Shown: in pieces, positions 32,762-41,979 of the stretch
Numbering within the stretch: position 1 is the first letter of the stretch
How the letters are laid out: every line of letters begins with the position of its first letter
From: Burkholderia ubonensis subsp. mesacidophila
Lineage (GTDB): Bacteria; Pseudomonadota; Gammaproteobacteria; Burkholderiales; Burkholderiaceae
Reading direction: 5' to 3'
NCBI RefSeq assembly: GCF_002097715.1
Contig: NZ_CP020738.1
Location: forward strand, 1,550,001-1,614,000
DNA: 64,000 nt
Made by a program: the position numbers and the translations under genes
Notes under the pieces: model-generated
What the model was told of the DNA's origin: nothing
Databases searched by the model: none
The model's input: only the letters and a program-made list of their open reading frames with translations

Positions 32762-34213
32762 TCAGTGCAGCGCGCGCGGCGCGTGCGCCGTTGCGGGTAC
32801 GCCGGTCGCGCGGGCCGGTTCCGCTTCGGGCGGTTCGTCGGCCGCGCACGGCGGCGCCGCGACCGAAAATCCGAACGTATTGATGCCGCCGGCGCAGGCG
32901 ACGAACACGCTGCCGCCGTGCATCTCCGCGACCGCCTTGACGATCGACAGCCCGAGCCCGTGGTTTTCCTTGCTGTTCGCGCGCGCCTCCTCGAGCCGGT
33001 AGAAACGCTCGAACATGTGCGCGCGCTGGCCGACGTCGATCGGCTCGCCGGGGTTCGCGACCGACACCTCGACGACCGCGTCGCGCTGCGAGATCGTCAC
33101 GCGCAGCATCGCGCCCGGCGTCGAATGCTGGATCGCGTTGATCAGCAGGTTCGTCATCGCGCGGCGGAACAGCGACGGATCGACGCTCGCGCGCGCGTCG
33201 CCGTGCAGCTCGGCGCGCAGTTGCGCCTCGTCGAGCGGGATCTCGAGGAAATCGAGCATGCGCCGCACTTCGTCGGCGAGCGACACGTCCTTCAGGTCGG
33301 TCGCGCGTTCGCCGCGATCGCTGCGCGACAGGAACAGCATGTCGTTGACGATCACCCGCAGCCGCTCGAATTCCTCGAGGTTCGACTGCAGGGTCTGGCG
33401 CATCCGGTCGACCGAGCGGTCGCGGCTCGTCAGCGCGACCTGGGTCTGGCCGATGAGGATGCTGACCGGCGTGCGCAGTTCGTGCGCGACGTCCGCGTTG
33501 AACGCCTCGAGCCGCTCGTACGCCTGCTGGATGCGTTCGAGCGCGCCGTTGAACGACGCGGCGAGGTCGCGCAGCTCGGCGGGCAGCGCGTCGGTCTGCA
33601 GCCGCTGGTGCCGGTTCGCGGAGCCGATGGCCGCCGCTTCCTGCGACATGCGCTCGAGCGGCGCGAGCCCGAAGCGCGCGACCGTGCGGCCCAGCAGCAG
33701 CGTGACGCCGGTCGCGAATGCGATCAGCGCGGCCAGCGTCCAGCCGTAGCGGCGCAGCATCCGCTGCGTGCGCTCGCACGACGTCGCGACGATCAGCGTC
33801 AGGTCGGGGCGCTCGCCGCTGCCGGCCACCGTGACCGTCTTCGTCATCACGTCGTAGCTGCTGTCGTTGAGCCGGTAGCGCTGGAACGCGCCGAATGGCG
33901 CGCCGTGCGGCGTGCCGTCCACCGCGCGCCCGAACCGGAACGCCGGATTCGGGCCGTCGACCCGGTAGTGCGTCGAACCGTCCGGCGGCTCGAGATCGGC
34001 GAGCTTCTCCTGCGTGACGTGCCATCGTGCCGGCGTGGTCGCGTGCGACACGATCATCTCGACCACCTTGGTGCGCGTGTCGAGCGTCGCGCGCAGCTCG
34101 GCGAACAGCTGCCGCTCCATCATCACGAACAGGCCGCACCCGACCAGCGTGAACACGACGAACGACACGATGCCGAACATCGCGGACAGGCGCAGCGCGA
34201 TCGAGCGTTTCAT
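32762..34213 (-). CDS. Sensor histidine kinase of the RND operon (heavy-metal sensor type)
   Basis: A 483-residue membrane kinase: TM1 at ~8-32, a periplasmic sensor of ~125 residues, TM2 at ~157-176, HAMP, the H-box DVAHELRTP with His244, N box (NLLINAIQHS), F box (FERFYR) and a G box (HGLGLSIVKA). The layout is that of CusS/IrlS heavy-metal kinases. The ~25 C-terminal residues after the kinase are Ala/Pro rich and unrelated to the family. Its ATG overlaps the response-regulator stop by 4 bp, and both follow the pump genes, so it most likely controls this pump. Confidence 0.94.
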   Translation of the reverse strand: MKRSIALRLSAMFGIVSFVVFTLVGCGLFVMMERQLFAELRATLDTRTKVVEMIVSHATTPARWHVTQEKLADLEPPDGSTHYRVDGPNPAFRFGRAVDGTPHGAPFGAFQRYRLNDSSYDVMTKTVTVAGSGERPDLTLIVATSCERTQRMLRRYGWTLAALIAFATGVTLLLGRTVARFGLAPLERMSQEAAAIGSANRHQRLQTDALPAELRDLAASFNGALERIQQAYERLEAFNADVAHELRTPVSILIGQTQVALTSRDRSVDRMRQTLQSNLEEFERLRVIVNDMLFLSRSDRGERATDLKDVSLADEVRRMLDFLEIPLDEAQLRAELHGDARASVDPSLFRRAMTNLLINAIQHSTPGAMLRVTISQRDAVVEVSVANPGEPIDVGQRAHMFERFYRLEEARANSKENHGLGLSIVKAVAEMHGGSVFVACAGGINTFGFSVAAPPCAADEPPEAEPARATGVPATAHAPRALH

Positions 34214-34914
34214 GCGTGCCTCTCTGCGTCGCCGTCCTCGCGCGCCTCGCGTTCCTCGAGTACGTAGCCCATCCCGCGGATCGTGTGCAGCAGCTTGTCG
34301 GCGAACGGGCCGTCGAGCTTCGCGCGCAGGCGCTTGATCGCGGTCTCGACGACGTTCGCGTTGCTGTCGAAATTCACGTCCCACACGAGCTCGGCGATCG
34401 TCGTCTTCGACAGCACCTCGCCGCTGCGGCGCGCGAGCACGCCGAGCAGCTGGAACTCCTGCGCGGTCAGGTCGAGGCGGGTGCCGTCGCGCGTCGCGCG
34501 GCGGCCGATCAGGTCGACCCGCAGGTCGCCGATCGAGATCAGCGTCGATTCCTGCACGCGCGCGCGGCGCGTGAGCGCACGCAGCCGCTCGATCAGCTCG
34601 AGGAACGAGAACGGCTTGGTCAGGTAGTCGTCGGCGCCGCCGCGCAGGCCGCGCACGCGGTCGTCGACGCGGTCGCGCGCGGTCAGCATGATCACCGGCG
34701 TCTGCTTCTGCGCGCGCAGCGCGCGCAACACGCCGAAGCCGTCGAGCTTCGGCAGCATCACGTCGAGCACCACCACGTCGTAGTCGAATTCGACGGCTTT
34801 CCAGGCGCCGTCCTCGCCGTCGAGCGCGGTGTCGACGACCCAGCCTTCCTCGGCGAGCCCGCTTTTCAGGTATTCGACCACCTTCGGTTCGTCTTCGACG
34901 ATCAGGACTTTCAT
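34210..34914 (-). CDS. OmpR-family response regulator of the RND operon
   Basis: A 234-residue regulator with a receiver domain (acidic EDE at 7-9, phospho-acceptor Asp51 in LDVMLPKLDGFG, MLTARD, conserved Lys in LTKPFSF) and a C-terminal winged helix (TAQEFQLLGVLARRSGEVLS). It is of the CusR/IrlR/CopR heavy-metal subfamily. It lies 19 bp after the outer-membrane factor gene and overlaps the kinase gene by 4 bp, so pump and regulators appear cotranscribed. Confidence 0.95.
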   Translation of the reverse strand: MKVLIVEDEPKVVEYLKSGLAEEGWVVDTALDGEDGAWKAVEFDYDVVVLDVMLPKLDGFGVLRALRAQKQTPVIMLTARDRVDDRVRGLRGGADDYLTKPFSFLELIERLRALTRRARVQESTLISIGDLRVDLIGRRATRDGTRLDLTAQEFQLLGVLARRSGEVLSKTTIAELVWDVNFDSNANVVETAIKRLRAKLDGPFADKLLHTIRGMGYVLEEREAREDGDAERHA

Positions 34915-34933
34915 GTCGGTGTCCGTTGTCTGG

Positions 34934-36400
34934 TTAGTGGGCGTCCGCGACCGCGGACGGCGCGCCGCCGTCCCAGCCGCCGCCGAGCGCCTTCGCGAGG
35001 AACACGACGAGCGCCGCGCGCTGGCCCTGGATCTGCGCCGCCTGCCGTTCGCTCGTCAGCAGTTGCTGCTCGGCGGTCAGCACGTCGATGAACGGCGTCA
35101 GGCCGCCCGCATAGCGGTCCTGCGCGAGCGACACGAGCTTGCGCGCGTCGCCGACGGCCGCGGCGGCCTGCCGCGCCGCCTCGTCGAGCACCGACAGGCC
35201 GGTGACCGCATTTTGCACCTCCTGGAACGCGGTCAGCACGGTCTGCCGGTAATTCGCCTGCGCGGCGACGTAGCCGGCCTGCGCGAAATCGACGCCGGCC
35301 TTCAGCCGGCCGCCCTCGAACAGCGGCTGGCTCAGCGACGCGCCGACCGACCACAGCAGCGCCGGCACCGTGAACAGCCCGGAGAAGCGCGTCGCATCCC
35401 AGCCGATGCCGGGCGACAGCGTGATGCGCGGGAAGTACGCGGCGCGCGCGACGCCGATCTGCGCGTTCGCCGAGGCCATCGCGCGCTCGGCCGACGCGAC
35501 GTCGGGGCGGCGCTGCAGCAGGTCGCTCGGCACGCCGGTCGGCAGCGCGGGCGCGTTGATCGGCACGACGCGCGGCGGCAGCGAGAACGCCGGCGCGGGC
35601 GTGCCGACCAGCGTCGCGATCGCGGTCTCGACCTGCGCGCGCTGCTGGATCAGCAACTGCGCCTGCGTGCGGGTCGCGTCGAGCTGCGCACGCTGCTGCA
35701 GCAGGTCGAGGCCCGACACCGCGCCGAGGTCGTGACGCGCGGACACGTAGTCGAGCGCCTTCTGCTGCAGGTCGACCGAACGCTTGACGACGTCGATCTC
35801 CGTGTCGAGCTCGCGCAGCGCGAAATAGCTCGACGCGAGATCGGCGGTCAGCACGAGGCGCGCGTTCGCGAAATCGTCGCGCGCCGCAGCGGTGCTCGCC
35901 TGCGCCGATTCGACGCTGCGCCGCACGCGGCCGAACAGGTCGAGCTCGTAGCTGACGCTCGCGCCGACTTGGATCTCGTTCTGCACGGTCGACACGCTTT
36001 TGGTCGCGTAGTTGGTTTGCGGCCGGTCCGAGGAAATCCTGAAGCGCTGGCCGCTCGCGTTCAGGTTCACGGCCGGATACTGCGCGGACGCGACCGACGC
36101 GAGCGTCGCCTTCGCCTGGTCGTAGCGCGCGGCGACGACCTTCAGGCTCTGGTTGTTGCGCAGCGCGTCGGCTTCGAGCGCGTCGAGCTGCGGATCGCCG
36201 AACGCGGTCCACCACGCCGGCGCGAGCGGCGCATGCGCGGGCGCGGCCGGATGCCAGTAAGCGTCGGCCGGGTCGAGCCGCCACGCGGCGGGCGTGTCGA
36301 CGTCGGGGCGCCGGTAGTCGGGGCCGACCGTGCAGCCGGCGAGGGCGGCGAGCGCGACGGCGACGGCGGCCGGCCGCAGCGCGAGGCGGGCGCGCGTCAC
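34934..36400 (-). CDS. NodT-family outer-membrane efflux lipoprotein of the RND pump
   Basis: A 488-residue TolC-like outer-membrane factor with a lipobox (LAGC at about 19-22, followed by TVGPDYRRP), two outer-membrane factor repeats each with the long alpha-hairpin and beta strands, and the conserved SYELDLFGRVRR motif. The 4-bp overlap with the adaptor gene indicates translational coupling. It forms the exit duct of the RND tripartite pump. Confidence 0.95.
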   Translation of the reverse strand: MTRARLALRPAAVAVALAALAGCTVGPDYRRPDVDTPAAWRLDPADAYWHPAAPAHAPLAPAWWTAFGDPQLDALEADALRNNQSLKVVAARYDQAKATLASVASAQYPAVNLNASGQRFRISSDRPQTNYATKSVSTVQNEIQVGASVSYELDLFGRVRRSVESAQASTAAARDDFANARLVLTADLASSYFALRELDTEIDVVKRSVDLQQKALDYVSARHDLGAVSGLDLLQQRAQLDATRTQAQLLIQQRAQVETAIATLVGTPAPAFSLPPRVVPINAPALPTGVPSDLLQRRPDVASAERAMASANAQIGVARAAYFPRITLSPGIGWDATRFSGLFTVPALLWSVGASLSQPLFEGGRLKAGVDFAQAGYVAAQANYRQTVLTAFQEVQNAVTGLSVLDEAARQAAAAVGDARKLVSLAQDRYAGGLTPFIDVLTAEQQLLTSERQAAQIQGQRAALVVFLAKALGGGWDGGAPSAVADAH

Positions 36401-37629
36401 GCCTTCGCTCCCGCCGCGGCGCCGGACGCGGGCTTCGGCGCCGGCTTCACGACGACGACCTGATCGCCGTTCGCGAGCGAATCGCTCGGGTTCACGACGA
36501 GGCGATCGTCGGGCGTCACGCCGCCGTCGATCTCGAGCGTCTGGCCGATCGTGCGCACGACGGTCACCGGCTTCAGCCGGATCTGCCCGTGCGCGTCGAC
36601 GCTCGCGACCGTCGGGCCTTCCGCGCGGAACAGCAGCGTGTTGGCCGGCACCGACAGGCGGCCGACCGGCGTGGTCGGCAGCGTCGCCTGCACGTAGGCG
36701 CCGGGCAGCAGCCGTCCGTCCGGGTTCGGCAACGTGATCTCGATCTGCAGCGAACGCGTGGCGACGTCGATCGCCTCCGACGTGCGCGTGATCGTGCCGT
36801 CGAAGGTCTGGCCCGGCAGCTCGGCCTGCGCGACCGTCACGCGCTGGCCGGTCTTCACCTGCTGCGCGTACGCCTGCGGCACCTGCACGTACAGGCGCAG
36901 CCGATCGGCCTGCACGACGGTGAACAGCGACCGGCCCGCGTTGCCCGAGCTGACGAGGTCGCCGACGTCGACGTTGCGCTGCGTGACGATGCCGTCGATC
37001 GGCGCGACGATGCGCTGGAAGCCCTTCAGCTCGGTGAGGCGGCGGACATTCGCGTCGGCCGCGGCGAGGTTCGCGGCGCCCTGGTTGTACGCGCCCTGGC
37101 GGTCGTCGAGCTCCTGCTGCGAAACCGCGTCGCGCTGGCGCAACTGCTGCGCGCGCTCGAACGACGTCTTCGCGAGCGCGAGCGCGGCCTGCGCCTGCTG
37201 GCGCTGCGCGCTCGCCTGCGCGAGCTCCTGGTTCAGCTCCGGCGTGTCGAGCTCGGCGAGCAGCTGCCCCTGCTTCACGTGCGCGCCGATGTCGGCCTGC
37301 CAGCGCAGCACGTAGCCGTTCGCGCGTGCGAAGATCGGCGCCTCGACGAAGCCGCGCAGCGTGCCGGGCAGCGTCAGCCGGCCGCCCGACGCGGCGTCGA
37401 CGGGATGCACGACGCTCACGTACTGGCGCGCGTTCTGCACGGTCAGCGCATCGAGCCGGTTGCGGTTCACGACGTTGGTGACGATCGTGCGCGCCGCGCC
37501 TGCCGCCAGCAGCACGCCGACCACGATCAGCACGATTCGCGCACGGCGCCGGACGCCCGCCCGCGCGGGCAGGTCGAGCCCGTGTTCGTCCACCTGGATG
37601 CCGACGGAGCTGTGATGTTTCTCTTCCAT
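36397..37629 (-). CDS. RND efflux periplasmic adaptor (membrane-fusion protein)
   Basis: A 410-residue adaptor with an N-terminal membrane anchor (~28-50, ARIVLIVVGVLLAAGAA), split lipoyl domain (FARANGYVLRWQADIGAHVK and IVAPIDGIVTQRNVDVGDLV), a coiled-coil hairpin between them (~115-185), a beta-barrel and a membrane-proximal domain. It ends in an Ala/Lys-rich tail. ATG at 37629. It lies between the RND pump gene (37-bp gap) and the NodT gene (4-bp overlap). Confidence 0.94.
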   Translation of the reverse strand: MEEKHHSSVGIQVDEHGLDLPARAGVRRRARIVLIVVGVLLAAGAARTIVTNVVNRNRLDALTVQNARQYVSVVHPVDAASGGRLTLPGTLRGFVEAPIFARANGYVLRWQADIGAHVKQGQLLAELDTPELNQELAQASAQRQQAQAALALAKTSFERAQQLRQRDAVSQQELDDRQGAYNQGAANLAAADANVRRLTELKGFQRIVAPIDGIVTQRNVDVGDLVSSGNAGRSLFTVVQADRLRLYVQVPQAYAQQVKTGQRVTVAQAELPGQTFDGTITRTSEAIDVATRSLQIEITLPNPDGRLLPGAYVQATLPTTPVGRLSVPANTLLFRAEGPTVASVDAHGQIRLKPVTVVRTIGQTLEIDGGVTPDDRLVVNPSDSLANGDQVVVVKPAPKPASGAAAGAKA

Positions 37630-37666
37630 GAATTCAACCGGTCTATATGCGAAGCGGGAACAGAAC

Positions 37667-40600
37667 CTAGCGCGCGCGCCGCCGCGCGAGCCGCGCATGC
37701 ACGCCGGCGAACACGAGCGGGACGAACAGCAGCGTCGAGACGGTCGCGAACAGCAGCCCGCCGATCACCGCGCGGCCGAGCGGCGCGTTCTGCTCGGCGC
37801 CTTCGCCGAGGCCGAGCGCCATCGGCACCATGCCGATGATCATCGCGAGCGCGGTCATCAGCACCGGGCGGATGCGGGTTGCGCCGGCCTCGAGCGCGGC
37901 AGTGAGCGGCGGCGCGCCGGCCGCGAGGCGCTGGCGCGCGAACGACACGACGAGAATGCTGTTCGCGGTCGCCACGCCCACCGTCATCACCGCGCCTGTC
38001 AGCGCGGGCACGCTCAGGTGCGTGCTGGTGATGAACAGCATCCACGCGATGCCGGCGAGCGCGGCGGGCATCGCGCTGATGATGATCAGCGGGTCGAGCC
38101 ACGACTGGAAATTCACGACGATCAGCAGGTAGACGAGCACGATCGCCATCGCGACGCCGGCGCCGAGGCCGAGATACGACGTGCGCATCGTCTCGATCTG
38201 GCCGCGCATCGTCAGCGCGGTGCCGCGCGGCAGCGTCGCGCGCGCGTCCGACACGAGGCGGTCGATCTCGTTCGCGACCGAGCCGAGGTCGCGGCCCTCG
38301 ACGCTCACGTATAGGTCGATCGCCGGGCGGATGTTGAAGTGCGTGATCACGGCCGGCTCGCTCGCGGTGCGCACCTGCACGAGGTTGCCGAGCAGCTGCA
38401 GCGGCTCGCCGGTGCGTCCGGCCGACACGGGCGTGCCGAGCAGGTCGCCGACCGAGCCGATGTCGTATTGCGGGGTCTGAATCGCGAGCGGGTACTGCAC
38501 GCCGGTCTTCGGGTTGACCCAGAACGACGGCGTCGTCTGCGCGCTGCCCGACAGCGAGATCAGCATGTTCTGCGCGACGTTCTGCGCGGAGAGGTTGAGC
38601 TGCTGCATGCGCGTACGGTCCATGTCGGCTACCAGGGTCGGCTGGTCGTTGCGCTGCAGCACGTGCGCGTCGACCGCGCCGGGGATTTGCCTGACTTTTT
38701 TCATCAGGCGGCTCGCGATTGCCATGTTACTCGCGAGGTCGTTGCCGAGCACCTGCACGTCGATCGCCGCCGGCTGACCGAAGTTGAGGATCTGCGTGAT
38801 GATGTCCGACGGCTGGAAGAAGAACTCGGCGCCCGGGAAGCGTTCGGGCAGCCGCGCGCGCAGCGTCTCGACGTAATGCTGAGTCGGCGCGTGGCCGGGC
38901 TTCAGCGCGATCAGGATCTCGCCGTCGAGCGAGCCGATCGTGCCCGCGTTGCTGTACGACAGGTTGATGCCGCTGATCGGCTGCCCGAGGTTGTCGACGA
39001 TCGCGCCGAGCTCGTCCGGCGGCACGATCTCGCGCACCACGCGTTCGACCTCGTCCGCGAGGCGCGCGGTCTCCTCGATCCGGTAGCCGGTCGGCGCGCG
39101 CATGTGCAGCCGGATGTTGCCGGAATCGGCGTTCGGGAAGAAGTCGCGGCCGAGCGCGAACACGAGCCCCGTCGACAGCATGCAGAAGCCGAGGAAGCAC
39201 ATCGCGTAGAAGCGGCGGCGCACGAGCAGCAGGCTGAGCAGCACGATGTACGACGCGCGCAGCCGCTCGAACGCGTGATTGAAGCGGTGATGGATGCGCG
39301 CGAAGCGCGACGTCGAATGATCGGGCCCGACGCTCGCCTGCTGCGGGCGGAACAGCAGCATCGCCATCGTCGGCACGAGCGTGCGCGACAGCACGTACGA
39401 TGCGAGCATCGCGAACACCACGGCCTCGGCGAGCGGCACGAACAGGTAGCGCGCGACGCCCGTCAGGAAGAACATCGGCACGAACACGATGCAGATGCAC
39501 AGCGTCGACACGAACGCCGGCACCGCGATCTCGCCCGCGCCTTCGAGAATCGCGTCGTGCAGGCCGGTGCTGAACGACGACCCCCACGCTCCCTTCGGTC
39601 GCTGCCCCCCGAGGGGGGCGCTCGGCACGCTTGGGGCGACCCGGCGCATGCCGAGATGCAGGTGGCGCTCGATGTTCTCGATCGTCACGGTCGCGTCGTC
39701 CACCAGGATGCCGACCGCGAGCGCGAGCCCGCCGAGCGTCATGATGTTGATGGTCTCGCCGAGCGCCGACAGCGCGATCAGCGATGTGAAGATCGACAGC
39801 GGGATCGAGATCGCGATGATCAGCGTGCTGCGCCAGTTGCCGAGGAACAGCAGGATCATCATCGCGGTCAGCACGGCGGCGATCAGCGCCTCGTGGATCA
39901 CGCCCTGCACGGCGGCGTTGACGAACACCGACTGGTCGAACAGCGGCGTGATCGTGAGGCCCTCGGGCAGCGTCGGCTCGACCTTCGGCAGCAGCGCCTT
40001 CAGGTCCGACACGACCTTCAGCGTCGATGCGTCGCCGCTCTTGAGGATCGACACCAGCACGCCGCGCTGGCCGTTCTGGCGCACGACGTTGGTCTGCGGC
40101 GAGAAGCCGTCGCGCACGGCCGCGACCTCGCCGAGATAGGTGGTCGCGCCGTTCACCGTCTGCAGCGGGATGTGGCTGATGTCGGCGATCGTGTCGGCCG
40201 ACGCGTTGGTGTCGATCCGGTACTCGGTCTGGCCCATCTTCGCGGTGCCGGTCGGCAGCACGAGGTTCTGCGCGTTGACCGCGTTGACGACGTCGGCGGG
40301 CGTGAGGCCCTTCGACATCAGCGCCTTCGAATCGATGTCGACCGCGACGACGCGCGTGCGGCCGCCGTACGGGAACGGCACCTGCGCGCCGGGGATCGTG
40401 ATCAGCTGCGGGCGCAGGAAGTTCAGCGCGATGTCGGCGAGCGACTGCTCGCTCAGCGTCTTGCTCGACAGCCCGAGCTGGATCACCGGGATGCTCGACG
40501 CGGAATAGGTGATCACGAGCGGCGGCGTCGCGCCCTGCGGCATCTGCCGGACGATCGCCTGCGCGGACGACACCGTCTGCGCGATCGCGGTCTGCACGTT

Positions 40601-40900
40601 CGCGCCCGGCTGCAGGAACACCTTGACGACGGCCGTGCCGGGCAGCGTCGTCGATTCGACGTGCTGGATGTTGTTGACGGTCGTCGTCAGCACCCGCTCA
40701 TGCACCGCGGTGATGCGGTTCGTCATCTCCTTCGCCGACAGCCCGTTGTAATTCCAGATCACGCTGATGACCGGGATGTCGATCGACGGCAGCACGTCGA
40801 CGGGGGTGCGCATCAGCGCGAGCGGGGTGGCCAGCACGATCATGATGGCCATCACGATGAACGTGTACGGGCGCCTGAGCGCGAGGTTGACGATCCACAT
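37667..40900 (-). CDS. HAE1/AcrB-type RND efflux transporter with an in-frame repeat insertion
   Basis: A 1077-residue inner-membrane proton-driven pump. Two halves each carry six transmembrane helices and a porter loop; TM4 has the proton-relay pattern GILVDDATVTIENIERH. The N-terminus MWIVNLALRRPYTF and motifs such as DVLPSIDIP fit the HAE1 drug/organic solvent group rather than metal pumps, despite the metal-type two-component genes downstream. Codons at 39563-39646 add 28 residues (RRVAPSVPSAPLGG...) between HLHLGM and LHDAILEGAGEIAVPA, where relatives have none to two; that DNA is a palindromic repeat. The frame is kept, so the protein may still work. Pump, adaptor, channel, regulator and kinase form one operon. 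Confidence 0.94.
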   Translation of the reverse strand: MWIVNLALRRPYTFIVMAIMIVLATPLALMRTPVDVLPSIDIPVISVIWNYNGLSAKEMTNRITAVHERVLTTTVNNIQHVESTTLPGTAVVKVFLQPGANVQTAIAQTVSSAQAIVRQMPQGATPPLVITYSASSIPVIQLGLSSKTLSEQSLADIALNFLRPQLITIPGAQVPFPYGGRTRVVAVDIDSKALMSKGLTPADVVNAVNAQNLVLPTGTAKMGQTEYRIDTNASADTIADISHIPLQTVNGATTYLGEVAAVRDGFSPQTNVVRQNGQRGVLVSILKSGDASTLKVVSDLKALLPKVEPTLPEGLTITPLFDQSVFVNAAVQGVIHEALIAAVLTAMMILLFLGNWRSTLIIAISIPLSIFTSLIALSALGETINIMTLGGLALAVGILVDDATVTIENIERHLHLGMRRVAPSVPSAPLGGQRPKGAWGSSFSTGLHDAILEGAGEIAVPAFVSTLCICIVFVPMFFLTGVARYLFVPLAEAVVFAMLASYVLSRTLVPTMAMLLFRPQQASVGPDHSTSRFARIHHRFNHAFERLRASYIVLLSLLLVRRRFYAMCFLGFCMLSTGLVFALGRDFFPNADSGNIRLHMRAPTGYRIEETARLADEVERVVREIVPPDELGAIVDNLGQPISGINLSYSNAGTIGSLDGEILIALKPGHAPTQHYVETLRARLPERFPGAEFFFQPSDIITQILNFGQPAAIDVQVLGNDLASNMAIASRLMKKVRQIPGAVDAHVLQRNDQPTLVADMDRTRMQQLNLSAQNVAQNMLISLSGSAQTTPSFWVNPKTGVQYPLAIQTPQYDIGSVGDLLGTPVSAGRTGEPLQLLGNLVQVRTASEPAVITHFNIRPAIDLYVSVEGRDLGSVANEIDRLVSDARATLPRGTALTMRGQIETMRTSYLGLGAGVAMAIVLVYLLIVVNFQSWLDPLIIISAMPAALAGIAWMLFITSTHLSVPALTGAVMTVGVATANSILVVSFARQRLAAGAPPLTAALEAGATRIRPVLMTALAMIIGMVPMALGLGEGAEQNAPLGRAVIGGLLFATVSTLLFVPLVFAGVHARLARRRAR
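39563..39646. repeat. Palindromic REP-like repeat inserted in frame in the RND pump gene
   Basis: 84 bp (28 codons) with core CCCCCACGCTCCC...GCCCCCCGAGGGGGGC...CACGCTTGGGG. The centre GCCCCCCGAGGGGGGC is a 16-bp near-perfect palindrome. Similar C-rich/G-rich intergenic repeats are common in Burkholderia and relatives. It interrupts the conserved cytoplasmic segment after TM4 of the pump. Confidence 0.7.
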
Positions 40901-41068
40901 GGAGGCAGCGGGGCAGGCGGCGGTCGGGCGTTGATGAAGGGCACACGAATGATAGGCGGGCGCCCGGCACGGGTCACTGACGCGAAACTGGCGGGATTGT
41001 CAGGTTGGCCTGCCCGCGCGTCGCGCCGGATTCGTCAGACGTGAATCGTGCGGGCGCCGCCGCGTGCT

Positions 41069-41815
41069 TCAGATCTGCTCCATCCCGACCCGCGCGAGCG
41101 CCGCCAGGTCGACGACCTCGATCTGGTTGTACGCGAGCCGCAGCACGCCGCGCTTCTCGAGCTGCTGCAGCGCCTGGTTGATCCGCTGCCGCGACACGCC
41201 GACCAGCATCCCCAGTTCCTCCTGCGAAATCGCCAGCGCCGGCCCGGTATCCGGGTACAGGTCCGGGTTGAACAGTTGCGCGAGCGCCTGCGCGACGCGC
41301 GCGTCGACGTCGAGCAGCCGGCTGTTCTGGATCGACGCGATGAACTCGCCCATCCGGTTGTTCAGCTGGTGGATCACGAAGCGCGTGAACGGCAGGCTGC
41401 TGTCGAGCAGCGCGTGGAACGTGTCGGCCGGCACGAACAGCACGGTCGAGCGCTGGATCGCGACGACCTCGTACTTGCGCGGCTCGCGCTTGATCACGCT
41501 GCCTTCGCCGAACCAGCCGCCCGACGGCACGCCGGAAAACGTGCAGCCGCGCCCCGACGCGTTGAAGATCGCGAGCTTTAGCAGCCCGCGGTGCACGCCG
41601 ATCCAGTATTCGGACGGCGCGAGCCGCTGCGCGATCACGTCGCCGGCTTCGCGGCATTCGACGCGCGACTGCGCGAGCACGAGCGCCTGGTGTTCGGGCG
41701 CGAGCGCGCGGAACCATGCGCACTGGCCGAACAGCGCGGACGCGGACCGCGGGCCGGGTTCGGGCGGCGCGTCCGGCGCGGGCGCGTCGAGGGGGGCGAG
41801 AACGTCGTCGTGCAT
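41069..41815 (-). CDS. Crp/Fnr-family transcriptional regulator
   Basis: A 248-residue regulator: a cyclic-nucleotide-binding-type beta barrel (~30-150, with FSGVPSGGWFGEGSVI in place of the phosphate-binding cassette), a dimerisation helix (NNRMGEFIASI), and a winged helix whose recognition helix lies in ISQEELGMLVGVSRQRINQAL. There are no N-terminal Fnr cysteines, so it is not an oxygen sensor of the Fnr type; the barrel lacks the RxS cAMP contacts. It lies upstream of the RND gene by 168 bp on the same strand and is divergent from the acyl-CoA synthetase gene; which it controls is not clear. Confidence 0.9.
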   Translation of the reverse strand: MHDDVLAPLDAPAPDAPPEPGPRSASALFGQCAWFRALAPEHQALVLAQSRVECREAGDVIAQRLAPSEYWIGVHRGLLKLAIFNASGRGCTFSGVPSGGWFGEGSVIKREPRKYEVVAIQRSTVLFVPADTFHALLDSSLPFTRFVIHQLNNRMGEFIASIQNSRLLDVDARVAQALAQLFNPDLYPDTGPALAISQEELGMLVGVSRQRINQALQQLEKRGVLRLAYNQIEVVDLAALARVGMEQI

Positions 41816-41979
41816 GGCTGCGGGTTTGCGAGGATAGGGATAACGCGCGGGGCGCGCGGGGCGCTCTGTCGTTTCGATGACAGACGTTCCACAATATCGC
41901 CCGTTAGGCTATCCCGGATTGAACCACATCAAAACGATTCGAGGCGCCCGCGCCTCGGCTCGACAAAGGAGACAGGACC

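Noticed and set aside
38339..41044. 901-residue plus-strand frame opposite the RND pump
   Set aside because: Arg/Asp/His-rich composition typical of an antisense frame in GC-rich DNA; the pump on the other strand has full RND motifs.
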